64,000 nt of DNA from Stutzerimonas stutzeri (GTDB taxonomy: Bacteria > Pseudomonadota > Gammaproteobacteria > Pseudomonadales > Pseudomonadaceae). The notes under the pieces are model-generated. The model made no database searches. It was not told the DNA's origin and saw only the letters and a program-made list of their open reading frames with translations. The DNA is taken from positions 520,672 to 584,671 of the forward strand of contig NZ_JAMOII010000001.1 in the NCBI RefSeq assembly GCF_024448985.1. The letters run 5' to 3'. Both the position numbers and the translations under genes were made by a program. Shown one piece after another: positions 29,044-37,469 of this stretch; the stretch's first letter is position 1, and each line of letters starts with the position of its first letter.

Positions 29044-29156
29044 GGTGGGCCCTGCCGGTCCCCTCGCAACGATCAGCCGTGAACCCGGTCAGGCCCGGAA
29101 GGGAGCAGCCGCAGCGGTGACATTGTGTGCCGGGGTGTGGCTGGTAGGGTTCACCT
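29044..29156 (+). ncRNA. ffs: 4.5S RNA of the signal recognition particle (small SRP type)
   Basis: One long hairpin: the 5' arm GGTGGGCCCTGCCGG pairs with the 3' arm CTGGTAGGGTTCACC, and the conserved apical domain reads GTCAGGCCCGGAAGGGAGCAG, with the GGAA tetraloop and the AGCAG asymmetric loop that bind Ffh. A sigma-70-like promoter lies just upstream. No T-run terminator was found downstream. Confidence 0.93.
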
Positions 29157-29277
29157 CCATAACGACGATTTCCTTCCCCTTTTCTATCGTTCGATTGCAC
29201 CGACCTCTTTGGGAGATTCTGCGAATCTGCGTGCCCGCTTGTTTCTCATGATCGCTGGCGGACGGCGGTCGAAAGCC

Positions 29278-29485
29278 TGTAGCTTCGCCCCGAGGTTGGG
29301 CTTCCTGCAAAGGCAGCAAACTCGCGCTAACTATCATAGGAGACGCGCCCCTGTGGCGAATACGCGTCGCAGGCCTGCCGAAAAGCCTAAAGCTTCGCCC
29401 CCGACTCCTGCAAAGGCAGCCGGCGCGCACCGATAATCGTAGGAGGCGCGCCCTCGCGGCGAATGCAGGCCGCAGGCCTGCCGTA
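29278..29485. repeat. array of REP-like palindromes, family A
   Basis: Four or more imperfect units (GTAGCTTCGCCCCGAGG, TAGGAGACGCGCCCCTGTGGCGAATACG, AAAGCTTCGCCCCCGA, GTAGGAGGCGCGCCCTCGCGGCGAATGC) in alternating orientation, with CAGGCCTGCCG as a recurring spacer. They fill the gap 29157-29554 between the SRP RNA and earP. No gene seen. Confidence 0.7.
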
Positions 29486-29554
29486 ATCTGTATTCTTCGC
29501 GAGTATTCATCCAGGCACGAATACGTGGCATCCCTCGTTCAAGGAGTATTTGGT

Positions 29555-30694
29555 TTGTCGGTCAAAGCAAGCTGGGACATCTTCTGCGTGGTCGTCGATA
29601 ACTACGGCGACATCGGCGTGACCTGGCGTCTGGCGCGGCAGCTGGTTGCCGAGCATGGCCAGCGGGTGCGTTTGTGGGTCGACGATCTCGATACTTTCGC
29701 CCGGCTCTGTCCGGGTTGCAGCGCCACGGCAAGCCAGCAATGGCATGAAGGTGTCGACGTGCGGCACTGGCTGCCCGAATGGACCGGCGCCGAGCCCGCG
29801 GACGTGGTGATCGAGGCGTTCGCCTGCCAGCTGCCCGTCGCCTATATCGAGGCGATGGCCAACAGCGAGCGCCGCATTCTCTGGCTCAATCTGGAATACC
29901 TGAGCGCCGAGGACTGGGTGGTCGGCTGTCATGCGCTGCCTTCGATGCAGCCCGATGGCCTGCAGAAGTACTTCTTCTTCCCGGGATTCGAGCAGGGTAC
30001 TGGTGGCCTGATTCGCGAAAGTGACCTGATGGCACGAAGGGAAGCATTCCAGCGCGATCCGACGTTGCGCGAGGCTTTTCTGCAGAGCCTGGATTTTACG
30101 GTGGAACCCGGCGCGCGATTGGTCTCGCTGTTCGCTTACGAAAACCACGCCGTTGCGGGATGGCTCGATGCATTGGCGGTAGATACGCGCCCAACGCAAC
30201 TGATGGTTCCGGAAGGCCGGGTCCTCGGCGACGTCGCACGCTGGCTAGGGGTAGAGCAGCTTCGAGCCGGTGTTCGCCATAGCCGTGGTGAGCTGCAGAT
30301 CGCTGTGCTGCCATTCATGACTCAGAACGAGTACGACATGTTGTTGTGGTGCTGCGACTTCAATGCCGTGCGCGGCGAGGAATCGTTCATCCGCGCACAG
30401 TGGGCCGGGCGGCCATTGGTCTGGCACATCTATCCACAGGAGGAAGATGCGCACTGGGTCAAGCTCAACGCCTTCCTCGAACTCTATCTGTGCGACCTGG
30501 CGCCAGCGGCCGCCGCCGCGCTCAAGAACTTCTGGCATGCCTGGAACAAGGGCGAGGGGAGCGGGGCGGCCTGGTCCGACTTGCTCCGTCACGAGGTCGA
30601 GCTGATAGCCCATGCCGAACGCTGGACGCACAAGCAGGTTGCCAACGGCGATCTAGCTGGAAAGCTGGTGTTTTTTTACACAGATTGGCTATGA
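29555..30694 (+). CDS. earP: EF-P arginine rhamnosyltransferase EarP
   Basis: Transfers rhamnose from dTDP-L-rhamnose to Arg32 of elongation factor P, which EF-P needs to rescue ribosomes stalled at polyproline. 379 residues with a TTG start at 29555, picked because AAGGAG lies 8 bases before it and the next residues ([17 protein letters not shown]) are the family N-terminus. The nucleotide-sugar site [18 protein letters not shown] is present. GT-B fold, GT104. It is immediately followed by its substrate gene efp. Confidence 0.95.
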   Translation: MSVKASWDIFCVVVDNYGDIGVTWRLARQLVAEHGQRVRLWVDDLDTFARLCPGCSATASQQWHEGVDVRHWLPEWTGAEPADVVIEAFACQLPVAYIEAMANSERRILWLNLEYLSAEDWVVGCHALPSMQPDGLQKYFFFPGFEQGTGGLIRESDLMARREAFQRDPTLREAFLQSLDFTVEPGARLVSLFAYENHAVAGWLDALAVDTRPTQLMVPEGRVLGDVARWLGVEQLRAGVRHSRGELQIAVLPFMTQNEYDMLLWCCDFNAVRGEESFIRAQWAGRPLVWHIYPQEEDAHWVKLNAFLELYLCDLAPAAAAALKNFWHAWNKGEGSGAAWSDLLRHEVELIAHAERWTHKQVANGDLAGKLVFFYTDWL

Positions 30695-30734
30695 TACGCG
30701 GCCTGTTTTGTCTCTAATCCCATCGGATATTCGT

Positions 30735-31301
30735 ATGAAAACCGCACAAGAGTTCCGTGCCGGCCAGGTGGCCATCATCAACGGCGCACCCTGGGTCATC
30801 CAGAAAGCCGAGTTCAACAAGTCCGGCCGTAACAGTGCCGTGGTCAAGATGAAGCTGAAGAACCTGCTCAATGGTTCCGCTACCGAGACCGTATACAAGG
30901 CCGACGACAAACTTGAGCCGGTGATTCTCGAGCGCAAGGAAGTTACCTATTCCTACTTCGCTGACCCGCTCTACGTCTTCATGGATGAAGAGTTCAACCA
31001 GTACGAAATCGAAAAAGACGACTTGGAAGGCGTGATGACCTTCATCGAAGACGGCATGACCGACGTCTGCGAAGCTGTCTTCTACAACGACAAGGTAATC
31101 TCGGTCGAACTGCCGACCACCATCGTTCGTGAAATCGTCTACACCGAGCCGTCCGTACGTGGCGACACCTCCGGCAAGGTCATGAAGACTGCCCGCCTGA
31201 AGAACGGTGCAGAGCTGCAGGTTTCCGCCTTCTGCGAAATCGGCGACTCGATCGAGATCGATACCCGTACCGGCGAGTACAAATCCCGCGTCAAGGCCTG
31301 A
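30735..31301 (+). CDS. efp: elongation factor P
   Basis: Translation factor that relieves stalls at consecutive prolines. 188 residues from the ATG at 30735 ([10 protein letters not shown]). The loop that reaches the peptidyl-transferase centre reads [11 protein letters not shown] with Arg32 at its tip, the residue that EarP rhamnosylates, so this is the Arg type and not the Lys/EpmA type. A TATGAT -10-like box overlaps the earP stop codon at 30690, so efp may have its own promoter besides read-through. Confidence 0.97.
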   Translation: MKTAQEFRAGQVAIINGAPWVIQKAEFNKSGRNSAVVKMKLKNLLNGSATETVYKADDKLEPVILERKEVTYSYFADPLYVFMDEEFNQYEIEKDDLEGVMTFIEDGMTDVCEAVFYNDKVISVELPTTIVREIVYTEPSVRGDTSGKVMKTARLKNGAELQVSAFCEIGDSIEIDTRTGEYKSRVKA

Positions 31302-31315
31302 CCTTCGCAGGATGC

Positions 31316-31344
31316 AAAAAGCCCGGCAGACGCCGGGCTTTTTT
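31316..31344 (+). terminator. rho-independent terminator of efp
   Basis: A-run, then GCCCGGC (31321-31327) and GCCGGGC (31332-31338) with a 4-base loop, then six T. It follows the efp stop by 14 bases. Confidence 0.92.
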
Positions 31345-31444
31345 GTGGCTGAGCGAACGGGAAGGGAGGATGCCAGCGCGTTTATCATTCAGCCTGAGAC
31401 CTGTCCCGTTTCGTCACGACCGCACGGAACCGGTTTCGCAGGAC

Positions 31445-31499
31445 GTAGGGCCGAACTTGTTTGGCTTTGCAATCCGCAGCCGAATGAATTCGGCCCTAC
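31445..31499. repeat. REP-like palindrome pair, family B
   Basis: GTAGGGCCGAACTTGTTTGG and the opposed unit CCGAATGAATTCGGCCCTAC form a 55-base inverted pair in the gap between efp and the DASS transporter gene. Same family as 2600-2656. Confidence 0.7.
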
Positions 31500-31553
31500 A
31501 GGTTCGATATCCAGCAAAGCTCCGCGGCTTCAGCAGCGAATGAAGCTAGAAGC

Positions 31554-33002
31554 TCAGTTCGCCCAGAGCCAGCCAACCATCAGATAGCAAAGGCCGGTTA
31601 CCAGGAACACACCAAAGATGTTCAGGGCGAAACCGGCCTTGATCATCGACTGAATGGTGACTTGACCGGTGCCGAACACGATGGCATTCGGCGGGGTCGC
31701 CACCGGCATCATGAAGGCACAGCTGGCGGCGATAGCGGCGGGAATCGCCAGCATTTCCGGTGGCAAGCCCTGTGCGACGGCCAGTGCTCCGAGTAGCGGC
31801 AGGAAGGCGGCCGCGGTAGCGGTATTGGAGGTGATCTCGGTGAGGAAGGTAATTACCAACGCAACCAGGCCGATCATCAGGATCAGTGGCAGCATACCGA
31901 AGCCCTGTAGGCTTTCAGCAATCCACTCGGCGAGTCCCGAAGCGCCGATCACACCGGCCAGCGACAAGCCGCCGCCGAACAGCAACAGAACCCCCCACGG
32001 GACTTTGTTGGCGGTATCCCAGTCCATCAGGAACACCCGGTTCTTCATGTCGACCGGGATGAGGAACAGGATCAGCGCCGCGGCGATGGCGATGCTGGTG
32101 TCGTTGACGCCATCGATGTACTGGACCAGAAACGGCTGGAAAATCCACGCCGCCGCCGCCAGGCCGAATACCACGGCAACCATTTTCTCTGGCTTGGACA
32201 TGGGGCCGAGCGTGGCCATTTCCTGTTCCAGCATGGCACGGCTGTCCCCGCCGACCAGTTTGAAGCCGCCACGGGTCAGCCACCACCAGATGAACAGCAG
32301 CATGCCGACGCTGACCGGTACGCCCAACAGCATCCACTGACCAAAGCCGATATGCACGTCGTAGCTGTCGCGTAGAAACGCGGCGAGAAGGGCGTTCGGT
32401 GGCGTGCCGATCAGAGTCGCGATGCCGCCGACGCTTGCGGCATAGGCGATACCCAGCAACAAGGCGGTGGCGAAGCGTGTGCCTTCTTTTTCTTCGCTGC
32501 CTTCGACGAGCAGGGCAATCACGGAAATGCCGATGGGCAGCATCATGATGCTGGTGGCGGTGTTGCTCACCCACATACTGATGAAGGCCGTTGCGATCAT
32601 GAATCCCGCAATCTGCCGGCTGGGCGCGTTGCCGACGGCCAGCAGCGTAGCCAACGCGATGCGCTTATGCAGGTTCCAGCGCTGCATGGCCAGCCCCAGC
32701 AGAAAGCCGCCGAAGAAAAGAAAGATTGTTGGGTTGGCATAAGGCGCGGTCGCTTTCCCCAGCGTATCGATACCCAGCAAGGGAATCAGCAGGATGGGCA
32801 GCAGCGAGGTGGCCGGGATCGGGATGGCCTCGGTTGCCCACCAGACGGCCATTAGTGCCGCCATGCCGACGGTTAACCAAGCTATGTCCGAGAGCCCGGC
32901 AGGCGGGTCGGTCAGGATGCAAAGCAACAAGAGCAGCGGCCCGAGAAAAAGGCCGATAGAGGCCGCCAAGGCCGCTCCTTTATTCTCTGGTGAATCGGTC
33001 AT
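31554..33002 (-). CDS. DASS/SLC13 family anion:sodium symporter
   Basis: Inner-membrane transporter of the divalent-anion:Na+ symporter family (dicarboxylates, possibly sulfate). 482 residues, about 12 helices plus two helix hairpins. The two inverted-repeat SNT motifs that bind Na+ and carboxylate are visible as SNTATSIMMLPIG (about 146) and SNTATAAAFLPLL (about 395). No sensor or lyase neighbour indicates the substrate. An AT-rich cluster of repeated ATTAG words lies upstream of its start. Confidence 0.9.
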   Translation of the reverse strand: MTDSPENKGAALAASIGLFLGPLLLLLCILTDPPAGLSDIAWLTVGMAALMAVWWATEAIPIPATSLLPILLIPLLGIDTLGKATAPYANPTIFLFFGGFLLGLAMQRWNLHKRIALATLLAVGNAPSRQIAGFMIATAFISMWVSNTATSIMMLPIGISVIALLVEGSEEKEGTRFATALLLGIAYAASVGGIATLIGTPPNALLAAFLRDSYDVHIGFGQWMLLGVPVSVGMLLFIWWWLTRGGFKLVGGDSRAMLEQEMATLGPMSKPEKMVAVVFGLAAAAWIFQPFLVQYIDGVNDTSIAIAAALILFLIPVDMKNRVFLMDWDTANKVPWGVLLLFGGGLSLAGVIGASGLAEWIAESLQGFGMLPLILMIGLVALVITFLTEITSNTATAAAFLPLLGALAVAQGLPPEMLAIPAAIAASCAFMMPVATPPNAIVFGTGQVTIQSMIKAGFALNIFGVFLVTGLCYLMVGWLWAN

Positions 33003-33082
33003 AAAGGTTTCCTCTGTCGATGACCCGGCTGCGAGAGGGCGTAGGAAATCCGGATCAAATACAGCGCAAGTCTATCGCGATT

Positions 33083-33131
33083 AATTAGCAAGCGAATTAG
33101 TAGTTGTCGTAATGATTAGTTTGCTAATTAG
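33083..33131. promoter_or_regulatory. ATTAG-repeat cluster upstream of the DASS transporter
   Basis: AATTAGCAA (33083-33091) and TTGCTAATT (33121-33129) are perfect inverses, and ATTAG occurs four times at 33084, 33096, 33115 and 33127. It lies about 80-130 bases upstream of the leftward gene start, so an operator is possible. Part of the 369-base gap 33003-33371. Confidence 0.4.
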
Positions 33132-33251
33132 TTTGAGGGCGCTTGCTGAGCGATCACGATTGGCTACCGCGTTACGGATTTAGACAGCACTGCATGGTGT
33201 GGTGCTGGCCTCTTGTCGACTCGCGCAAGCAGATGCGGGTGTGTCAATGGC

Positions 33252-33310
33252 GTAGGGTGGGCTTCAGCCCACCGACGCGTTAGTAATTGGTGGGCTGAAG
33301 CCCACCCTAC
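33252..33310. repeat. 22-base perfect inverted repeat, REP-like family C
   Basis: GTAGGGTGGGCTTCAGCCCACC (33252-33273) and its exact inverse (33289-33310) around a 15-base spacer. Each arm is itself nearly palindromic (GGTGGGCT/AGCCCACC). It lies after the type II DAHP synthase stop (leftward gene), where it might end transcription. The remaining gap sequence shows no gene. Confidence 0.75.
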
Positions 33311-33371
33311 AACTGAAGCCCGCTCTACAACCGGAGCGCCGCCGACCCAAGCCAAGCTCCGCTAGGCGCTA

Positions 33372-34721
33372 TCAGCTCGGCCGCACCTGCTTCAGCGTCT
33401 CGGCAATCATGAACGCCATTTCCAGCGATTGATCGGCGTTGAGCCGAGGGTCGCAGTGGGTGTGATAGCGATCAGAAAGACCATCCTCGGTGATCGGCCG
33501 CGACCCGCCGATGCATTCGGTGACGTTCTGCCCGGTCATCTCGATATGAATGCCGCCCGGGTAGCTGCCCTCGGCGCGGTGCACGTCGAAGAACTGCCGC
33601 ACCTCGGCGAGAACCCGTGCGAAATCCCGCGTCTTGTAGCCGCTGGACGCCTTCATGGTGTTGCCGTGCATCGGGTCCGAACTCCACAGCACCTGGCGGC
33701 CTTCGGCCTGCACCGTCTGAATCAGGCGTGGCAGGCCTTCTTCGACCTTGTCGGCGCCCATTCGTACGATCAGGTTCAGGCGGCCCGGATCGTTGTCCGG
33801 GTTGAGGATGTCGATCAGGCGGATCAGCTCCTCGCCGTCCATGCTCGGTCCGACTTTCACCCCGATCGGGTTGCCCACGCCGCGCAGGAACTCAACATGA
33901 GCACCGTCCAGCTGCCGCGTGCGGTCGCCAATCCAGAGCATATGCGCGGAGCAGTCATACCAGCCGCCGTTGAGGCTGTCCTGCCGAACGAACGCCTGCT
34001 CGTAATTAAGCAGCAGGGCTTCATGTGCGGTGAAGAAATTGGTCTCGCGCAACTGAGGTGCGTTATCCATCCCACAGGCGCGCATGAATCTCAGCGCCTG
34101 ATCGATCCGTTCACCTAGTTGGTGATATTTCTCCGCCATTTGCGAGTTGGCTATGAAGTCGAGATTCCACTGATGCACCTGATGCAGATCGGCGAAACCG
34201 CCCTGGGCGAAGGCGCGCAATAGGTTCAGGCTGGACGTGGACTGATGATAGGCCTGCAGCAACCGCTCCGGATCCGGCACACGGCTTTTCTCGTCGAAAC
34301 CGATGCCATTGACGATGTCGCCGCGGTAAGCGGGCAGGGTGACGCCATCGATGGTCTCGTTGCCAGACGAGCGTGGCTTCGCAAACTGTCCGGCCATGCG
34401 CCCGACCTTGATCACCGGACAGCCCGCAGCGAAGGTCATGACCACCGCCATCTGGAGCAGTACCTTGAAGGTGTCGCGGATTTTCGGTGCGGAAAACTCG
34501 GCAAAGCTTTCCGCGCAATCCCCACCCTGCAGAAGGAATGCGCGGCCTTGGGTCACCTCGGCGAACTGCCGACGCAGCTCCCGTGCCTCGCCGGCGAATA
34601 CCAGCGGCGGCAGGCTCGCCAGCGTCGCCTCTACGCGCTGGAGATGCTCGGCGTCAGGATAGTCGGGCTGCTGCTGGATGGGTTTATGTCTCCAGCTGGT
34701 GGGGCTCCAGGTGTGGCTCAT
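33372..34721 (-). CDS. class II 3-deoxy-7-phosphoheptulonate synthase
   Basis: First enzyme of aromatic amino acid synthesis (PEP plus erythrose 4-phosphate), plant-like type II family. 449 residues from the ATG at 34719-34721 ([14 protein letters not shown]), matching the roughly 450 residues of Pseudomonas homologues; the longer frame from 34835 is not supported. Visible: [14 protein letters not shown] with the metal Cys, [28 protein letters not shown], and [19 protein letters not shown]. Pseudomonads have several such enzymes; the allosteric type cannot be assigned here. Confidence 0.93.
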   Translation of the reverse strand: MSHTWSPTSWRHKPIQQQPDYPDAEHLQRVEATLASLPPLVFAGEARELRRQFAEVTQGRAFLLQGGDCAESFAEFSAPKIRDTFKVLLQMAVVMTFAAGCPVIKVGRMAGQFAKPRSSGNETIDGVTLPAYRGDIVNGIGFDEKSRVPDPERLLQAYHQSTSSLNLLRAFAQGGFADLHQVHQWNLDFIANSQMAEKYHQLGERIDQALRFMRACGMDNAPQLRETNFFTAHEALLLNYEQAFVRQDSLNGGWYDCSAHMLWIGDRTRQLDGAHVEFLRGVGNPIGVKVGPSMDGEELIRLIDILNPDNDPGRLNLIVRMGADKVEEGLPRLIQTVQAEGRQVLWSSDPMHGNTMKASSGYKTRDFARVLAEVRQFFDVHRAEGSYPGGIHIEMTGQNVTECIGGSRPITEDGLSDRYHTHCDPRLNADQSLEMAFMIAETLKQVRPS

Positions 34722-34834
34722 CGGATTGATTCCTGCGCAAAAGTGCGCGGATTTTACCTGATGCGCTGCGCCGTCGCTGATAGCCCTTGCCAATCGGGCT
34801 GCTAAGATGCGCCGACCGGTTTGGAGTGAGCGCA

Positions 34835-35584
34835 ATGGACAAGCAGGAAGTATTGCTGGCCGAAGTACATGACGCTTTTGGCTTGATCCGTGTGCTGGAA
34901 GTAGGGGATTACAGGTTTCTGGAATTCGGCGCGGCGGTCGAGCAAAGCTGTGTGTTCACGCGAGACCCCAGCTGGTTGGAGTATGACTACACGCGCGCCA
35001 TGCTGATGGGTGGCCTGATGCACGCACAGCCCGAGACCGCCCTGTTTCTCGGTCTCGGCGCGGGGACGCTAACTCAAGCGTGCCTCGAATTCCTGCCGCT
35101 CGAAGACGTCGAGGCCATTGAGCTGCGCCCGGATGTGCCGGAGTTGGCGATGCGCTATCTGGGCCTGCAGAACGACTCGCGGCTCTACATACGCATCGGC
35201 GACGCGGTAGAGCTGCTCGACTCGGCCGAGACCGCCGATATGATATTCGTCGATCTCTACACCGATGTGGGCCCGGCTGCGGCGCATCTGGCGTGGCGCT
35301 TTCTCGAGCGCTGTCAGCAAAAGCTGAACCCAGGCGGTTGGCTGATCATCAATCAGTGGGGCACCGACGAAGACAAACCGCTCGGTGCTGCTCTGCTGCG
35401 CGGCTTGTTCCACCGCCATTATTGGGAGTGCCCGGTGAAGGAGGGCAATGTCGTCCTGTTCGTTCCCGCTGATCTGGAACAGATGCTCGACATAGCGGCC
35501 CTGCGCGAGCGCGCCGCGACCCTGGCACCGCGTCTTGGTTATTCACTGGATTCATTGATCGATGCGCTACGACCAGCCAGTTAA
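34835..35584 (+). CDS. spermidine synthase-like methyltransferase-fold protein
   Basis: 249 residues with the polyamine aminopropyltransferase fold: [18 protein letters not shown] in the N-terminal strands, the nucleotide loop [15 protein letters not shown] (about 70-84), [14 protein letters not shown], and [17 protein letters not shown]. It lacks parts of the SpeE substrate gate, so it may be a homologue with another substrate. ATG at 34835 after GGAGTGAG. Divergent from the DAHP synthase gene and directly upstream of the IS110 element. Confidence 0.75.
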   Translation: MDKQEVLLAEVHDAFGLIRVLEVGDYRFLEFGAAVEQSCVFTRDPSWLEYDYTRAMLMGGLMHAQPETALFLGLGAGTLTQACLEFLPLEDVEAIELRPDVPELAMRYLGLQNDSRLYIRIGDAVELLDSAETADMIFVDLYTDVGPAAAHLAWRFLERCQQKLNPGGWLIINQWGTDEDKPLGAALLRGLFHRHYWECPVKEGNVVLFVPADLEQMLDIAALRERAATLAPRLGYSLDSLIDALRPAS

Positions 35585-35612
35585 AGGCAGGGTGCCGCAG
35601 CCCCGCGCCGCT

Positions 35613-35691
35613 TTCGTAGGAGGCGCCCCGCGGCGAATGCCGACCTTCGGTCAGCTCAAAAATTAAACGTTTCGTCCCAAGGTCGGGCCTT
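35613..35691. repeat. REP-like palindromes flanking the IS element, family A
   Basis: GTAGGAGGCGCCCCGCGGCGAATGC followed by the partial opposite unit CGTTTCGTCCCAAGGTCGGGCC. It directly borders the left end of the IS110 element. With the following structured region it fills the gap 35585-35919. Confidence 0.6.
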
Positions 35692-35706
35692 GTATGGTTT
35701 CCACGC

Positions 35707-35891
35707 AAGTCCTAAAAGGGACTTGTCAGGGTGGAGGGGGCAAACGGGCCTTCCGGCCTTTCGGCACGGACTGTGGGAGATTTAGCCCCCGCCCTTCTCA
35801 TCAAAGCGCCGATAGAGAATCCATCGGCGGAGCCTAGCCGCTCATGACCGACGAAATGTTGCAAGCCAGCGTTCGATGAGCCCTGACAAGT
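35707..35891 (+). ncRNA. candidate bridge (guide) RNA of the IS110 element
   Basis: Bases 35721-35731 (ACTTGTCAGGG) pair perfectly with 35881-35891 (CCCTGACAAGT), closing a domain of about 170 bases. Inside are two arms: GGGGGC (35736-35741) with GCCCCC (35785-35790), enclosing a GGCC/GGCC hairpin at 35747-35758 and a large loop; and CTCATC (35797-35802) with GATGAG (35875-35880), enclosing CGCCGAT (35807-35813) with ATCGGCG (35823-35829). A small 5' hairpin CAAGTCC/GGACTTG (35706-35725) precedes it. Two loop-bearing arms plus a 5' stem-loop is the layout of IS110 bridge RNAs; expression is not shown. Confidence 0.6.
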
Positions 35892-35919
35892 GAAATTACC
35901 TTAGCTTGGAGGACCAGTC

Positions 35920-36882
35920 ATGGCAAAGCCCATTGAGTCAATCATGGTCGGTATCGATGTCAGCAAGGCCGAGCTGGTCATTGCCCGTAGTGATTCGAAG
36001 AGTCTGGAGAGGATTACCAACACACCACGAGCCATCAGCCGCTGGCTGAAGACGCTGCCTTGCGGGACTCAGCTAGCGTTCGAGGCCACAGGCGCCTATC
36101 ACCGCACCTTGGCGTCGCTGGCGCATCAGGTTGGCTTTGCGCTCTATCTGCTCGATGGTTATCGGCTCAACCGGTATCGCGATGGCATTGGTAATCGCGC
36201 CAAGACCGACCCGGCTGATGCCCGGTTGATCCTGCGCTACCTGAGCAAGGAACTGAGCGAGCTCAAGCCCTGGGTGCCACCTCACGAGGCGTTTTATCGC
36301 ATCCAGAGCCTGCTGCGACGCCGGGCTTCGCTTGTGCATACCCGTGTTGCCCTGGCCCAGAGCCTGAGCGATGTGCCCGAACTCAAGAGCGCGTCCAAGC
36401 GCCTGAGCAACAACATCAAGGACATCGAAAGATTGATCGAGCGCCGCCTCACAGAGGCCATGGCTGAAGTCGGCTGGGGGGCGGATGCCCAGCGCTGCAA
36501 GGCCATTGAAGGTATTGGAGAACTCACCTGCGCAGCGCTGGCCAATACGTTCCACCGAGGTGAATTCAAGAGCAGTGATGCCTTCATTGCCTACTTGGGC
36601 ATGGACGTTAGGGTACGAGACTCAGGCAAGCAGGTTGGCCGCCGGAAGCTGACCAAGAAAGGGGATCCAGAAATGCGACGCCTCTTGTATAACGCCGCGA
36701 TGTCGGCCCGTCGAACAAAGGCTTGGGCTGGTCAATATGAAACCTATCTCAGCCAGGGACTGAAGACGACCCAGGCCTTGGTTAAGCTCGCCAGGAAGCT
36801 GGCCCGAATTGCCTTCGCCCTGATGAAAAATCAATCAACATATCGACCGAAAATGCCAGTTACTTGTTGTGCCGCACCATAG
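35920..36882 (+). CDS. IS110-family transposase (DEDD recombinase)
   Basis: 320-residue recombinase with an N-terminal RuvC-like DEDD domain (VGIDVSKAELVIARS near residue 10, LAFEATGAYHR near 55, KTDPADARLILRYL near 92) and the C-terminal Transposase_20 domain with the helix-hairpin-helix segment KAIEGIGELTCAALA (about 190) and the conserved Ser region GRRKLTKKGDPEMRRLLYNAAMSA, in which the catalytic serine normally lies. GGAGG ribosome site 9 bases before the ATG. The frame is complete, so the element may be active. Confidence 0.95.
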   Translation: MAKPIESIMVGIDVSKAELVIARSDSKSLERITNTPRAISRWLKTLPCGTQLAFEATGAYHRTLASLAHQVGFALYLLDGYRLNRYRDGIGNRAKTDPADARLILRYLSKELSELKPWVPPHEAFYRIQSLLRRRASLVHTRVALAQSLSDVPELKSASKRLSNNIKDIERLIERRLTEAMAEVGWGADAQRCKAIEGIGELTCAALANTFHRGEFKSSDAFIAYLGMDVRVRDSGKQVGRRKLTKKGDPEMRRLLYNAAMSARRTKAWAGQYETYLSQGLKTTQALVKLARKLARIAFALMKNQSTYRPKMPVTCCAAP

Positions 36883-36954
36883 AATCTCCCACAAAAGCAA
36901 AGGCTATGTCTGGATTAGCAGTTGCCAATCGGTTCCGGGAAGGCTCCGAGCTTT

Positions 36955-37106
36955 GTAGGGTAGGCCGGGCGGCGTTCCGCTTTAGCCCACGCTGACCACG
37001 TTGGTGCGCTGAAACGGAACGCCGCCGGCCCTGTGTTCTCATTTTGTCTGTAGGACCGGTTTCATTCGGCCGCATCCGCACAAAGGCCGAACAAGTTCGG
37101 CCCTAC
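36955..37106. repeat. two REP-like palindromic units (families C-like and B)
   Basis: GGCGGCGTTCCG (36968-36979) and CGGAACGCCGCC (37015-37026) form a 12-base inverted repeat, followed by an opposed family B pair (37050-37106) containing the palindrome GGCCGAACAAGTTCGGCC. They occupy the first part of the 587-base gap between the IS element and the helicase gene. Confidence 0.7.
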
Positions 37107-37250
37107 GAGCCTCGGGGCCGACCCTACGGACCTTTGCACCAACCCCAACACTTGACGCAGACTTAGCCAAAGCAAAACGCAGTCGCTTGCCGAGTCGCCA
37201 CGAACTTAACCCACAAGACAAAATGCGCGCACAGCTTCACAGAATTCCGG

Positions 37251-37256
37251 TATAGT
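37251..37256 (+). promoter_or_regulatory. candidate -10 box of the DEAD-box helicase gene
   Basis: TATAGT sits about 215 bases before the helicase ATG; no good -35 box at 17 bases. A long leader with GC-rich hairpins (for example GAAGCGCTGCTTC near 37300) follows, as is common for cold-shock helicase genes. Confidence 0.35.
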
Positions 37257-37469
37257 ACGCGCCGGCTGAAACCCAGCCTGCGTTCAGGTACTGCAACACA
37301 CGAAGCGCTGCTTCGGCTGCTGTCCGCTTCTCGCGGCTGTCCTAGACGATTCATCATTCAATACGTTTTCGCAAACCCCGCCGACCAGGCTGCCAGGGTG
37401 ACCTTCGGGTTTTGCATGGCATGCGCAGCTTCGGAACATGGGTCTTTGCGGAGCATCAGGAAAAGACCC

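Larger units (their letters stand above)
35695..36895 (+). mobile_element. IS110-family insertion sequence
   Basis: One intact transposase gene with a long structured 5' non-coding stretch (about 200 bases) and almost no 3' non-coding sequence. Exact ends are not certain. An 11-base inverted match, TGTGGGAGATT (35772-35782) and AATCTCCCACA (36883-36893), brackets the gene, but the left copy lies inside the fold of the 5' RNA-like region, so the left end is placed upstream of that fold. No target duplication is expected for this family. Confidence 0.65.

Noticed and set aside
29278-29485. Repeated units that at first looked like a CRISPR array
   Set aside because: Units are palindromic, alternate in orientation and differ in spacing; no constant-length spacers and no cas genes. 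REP-type repeats.
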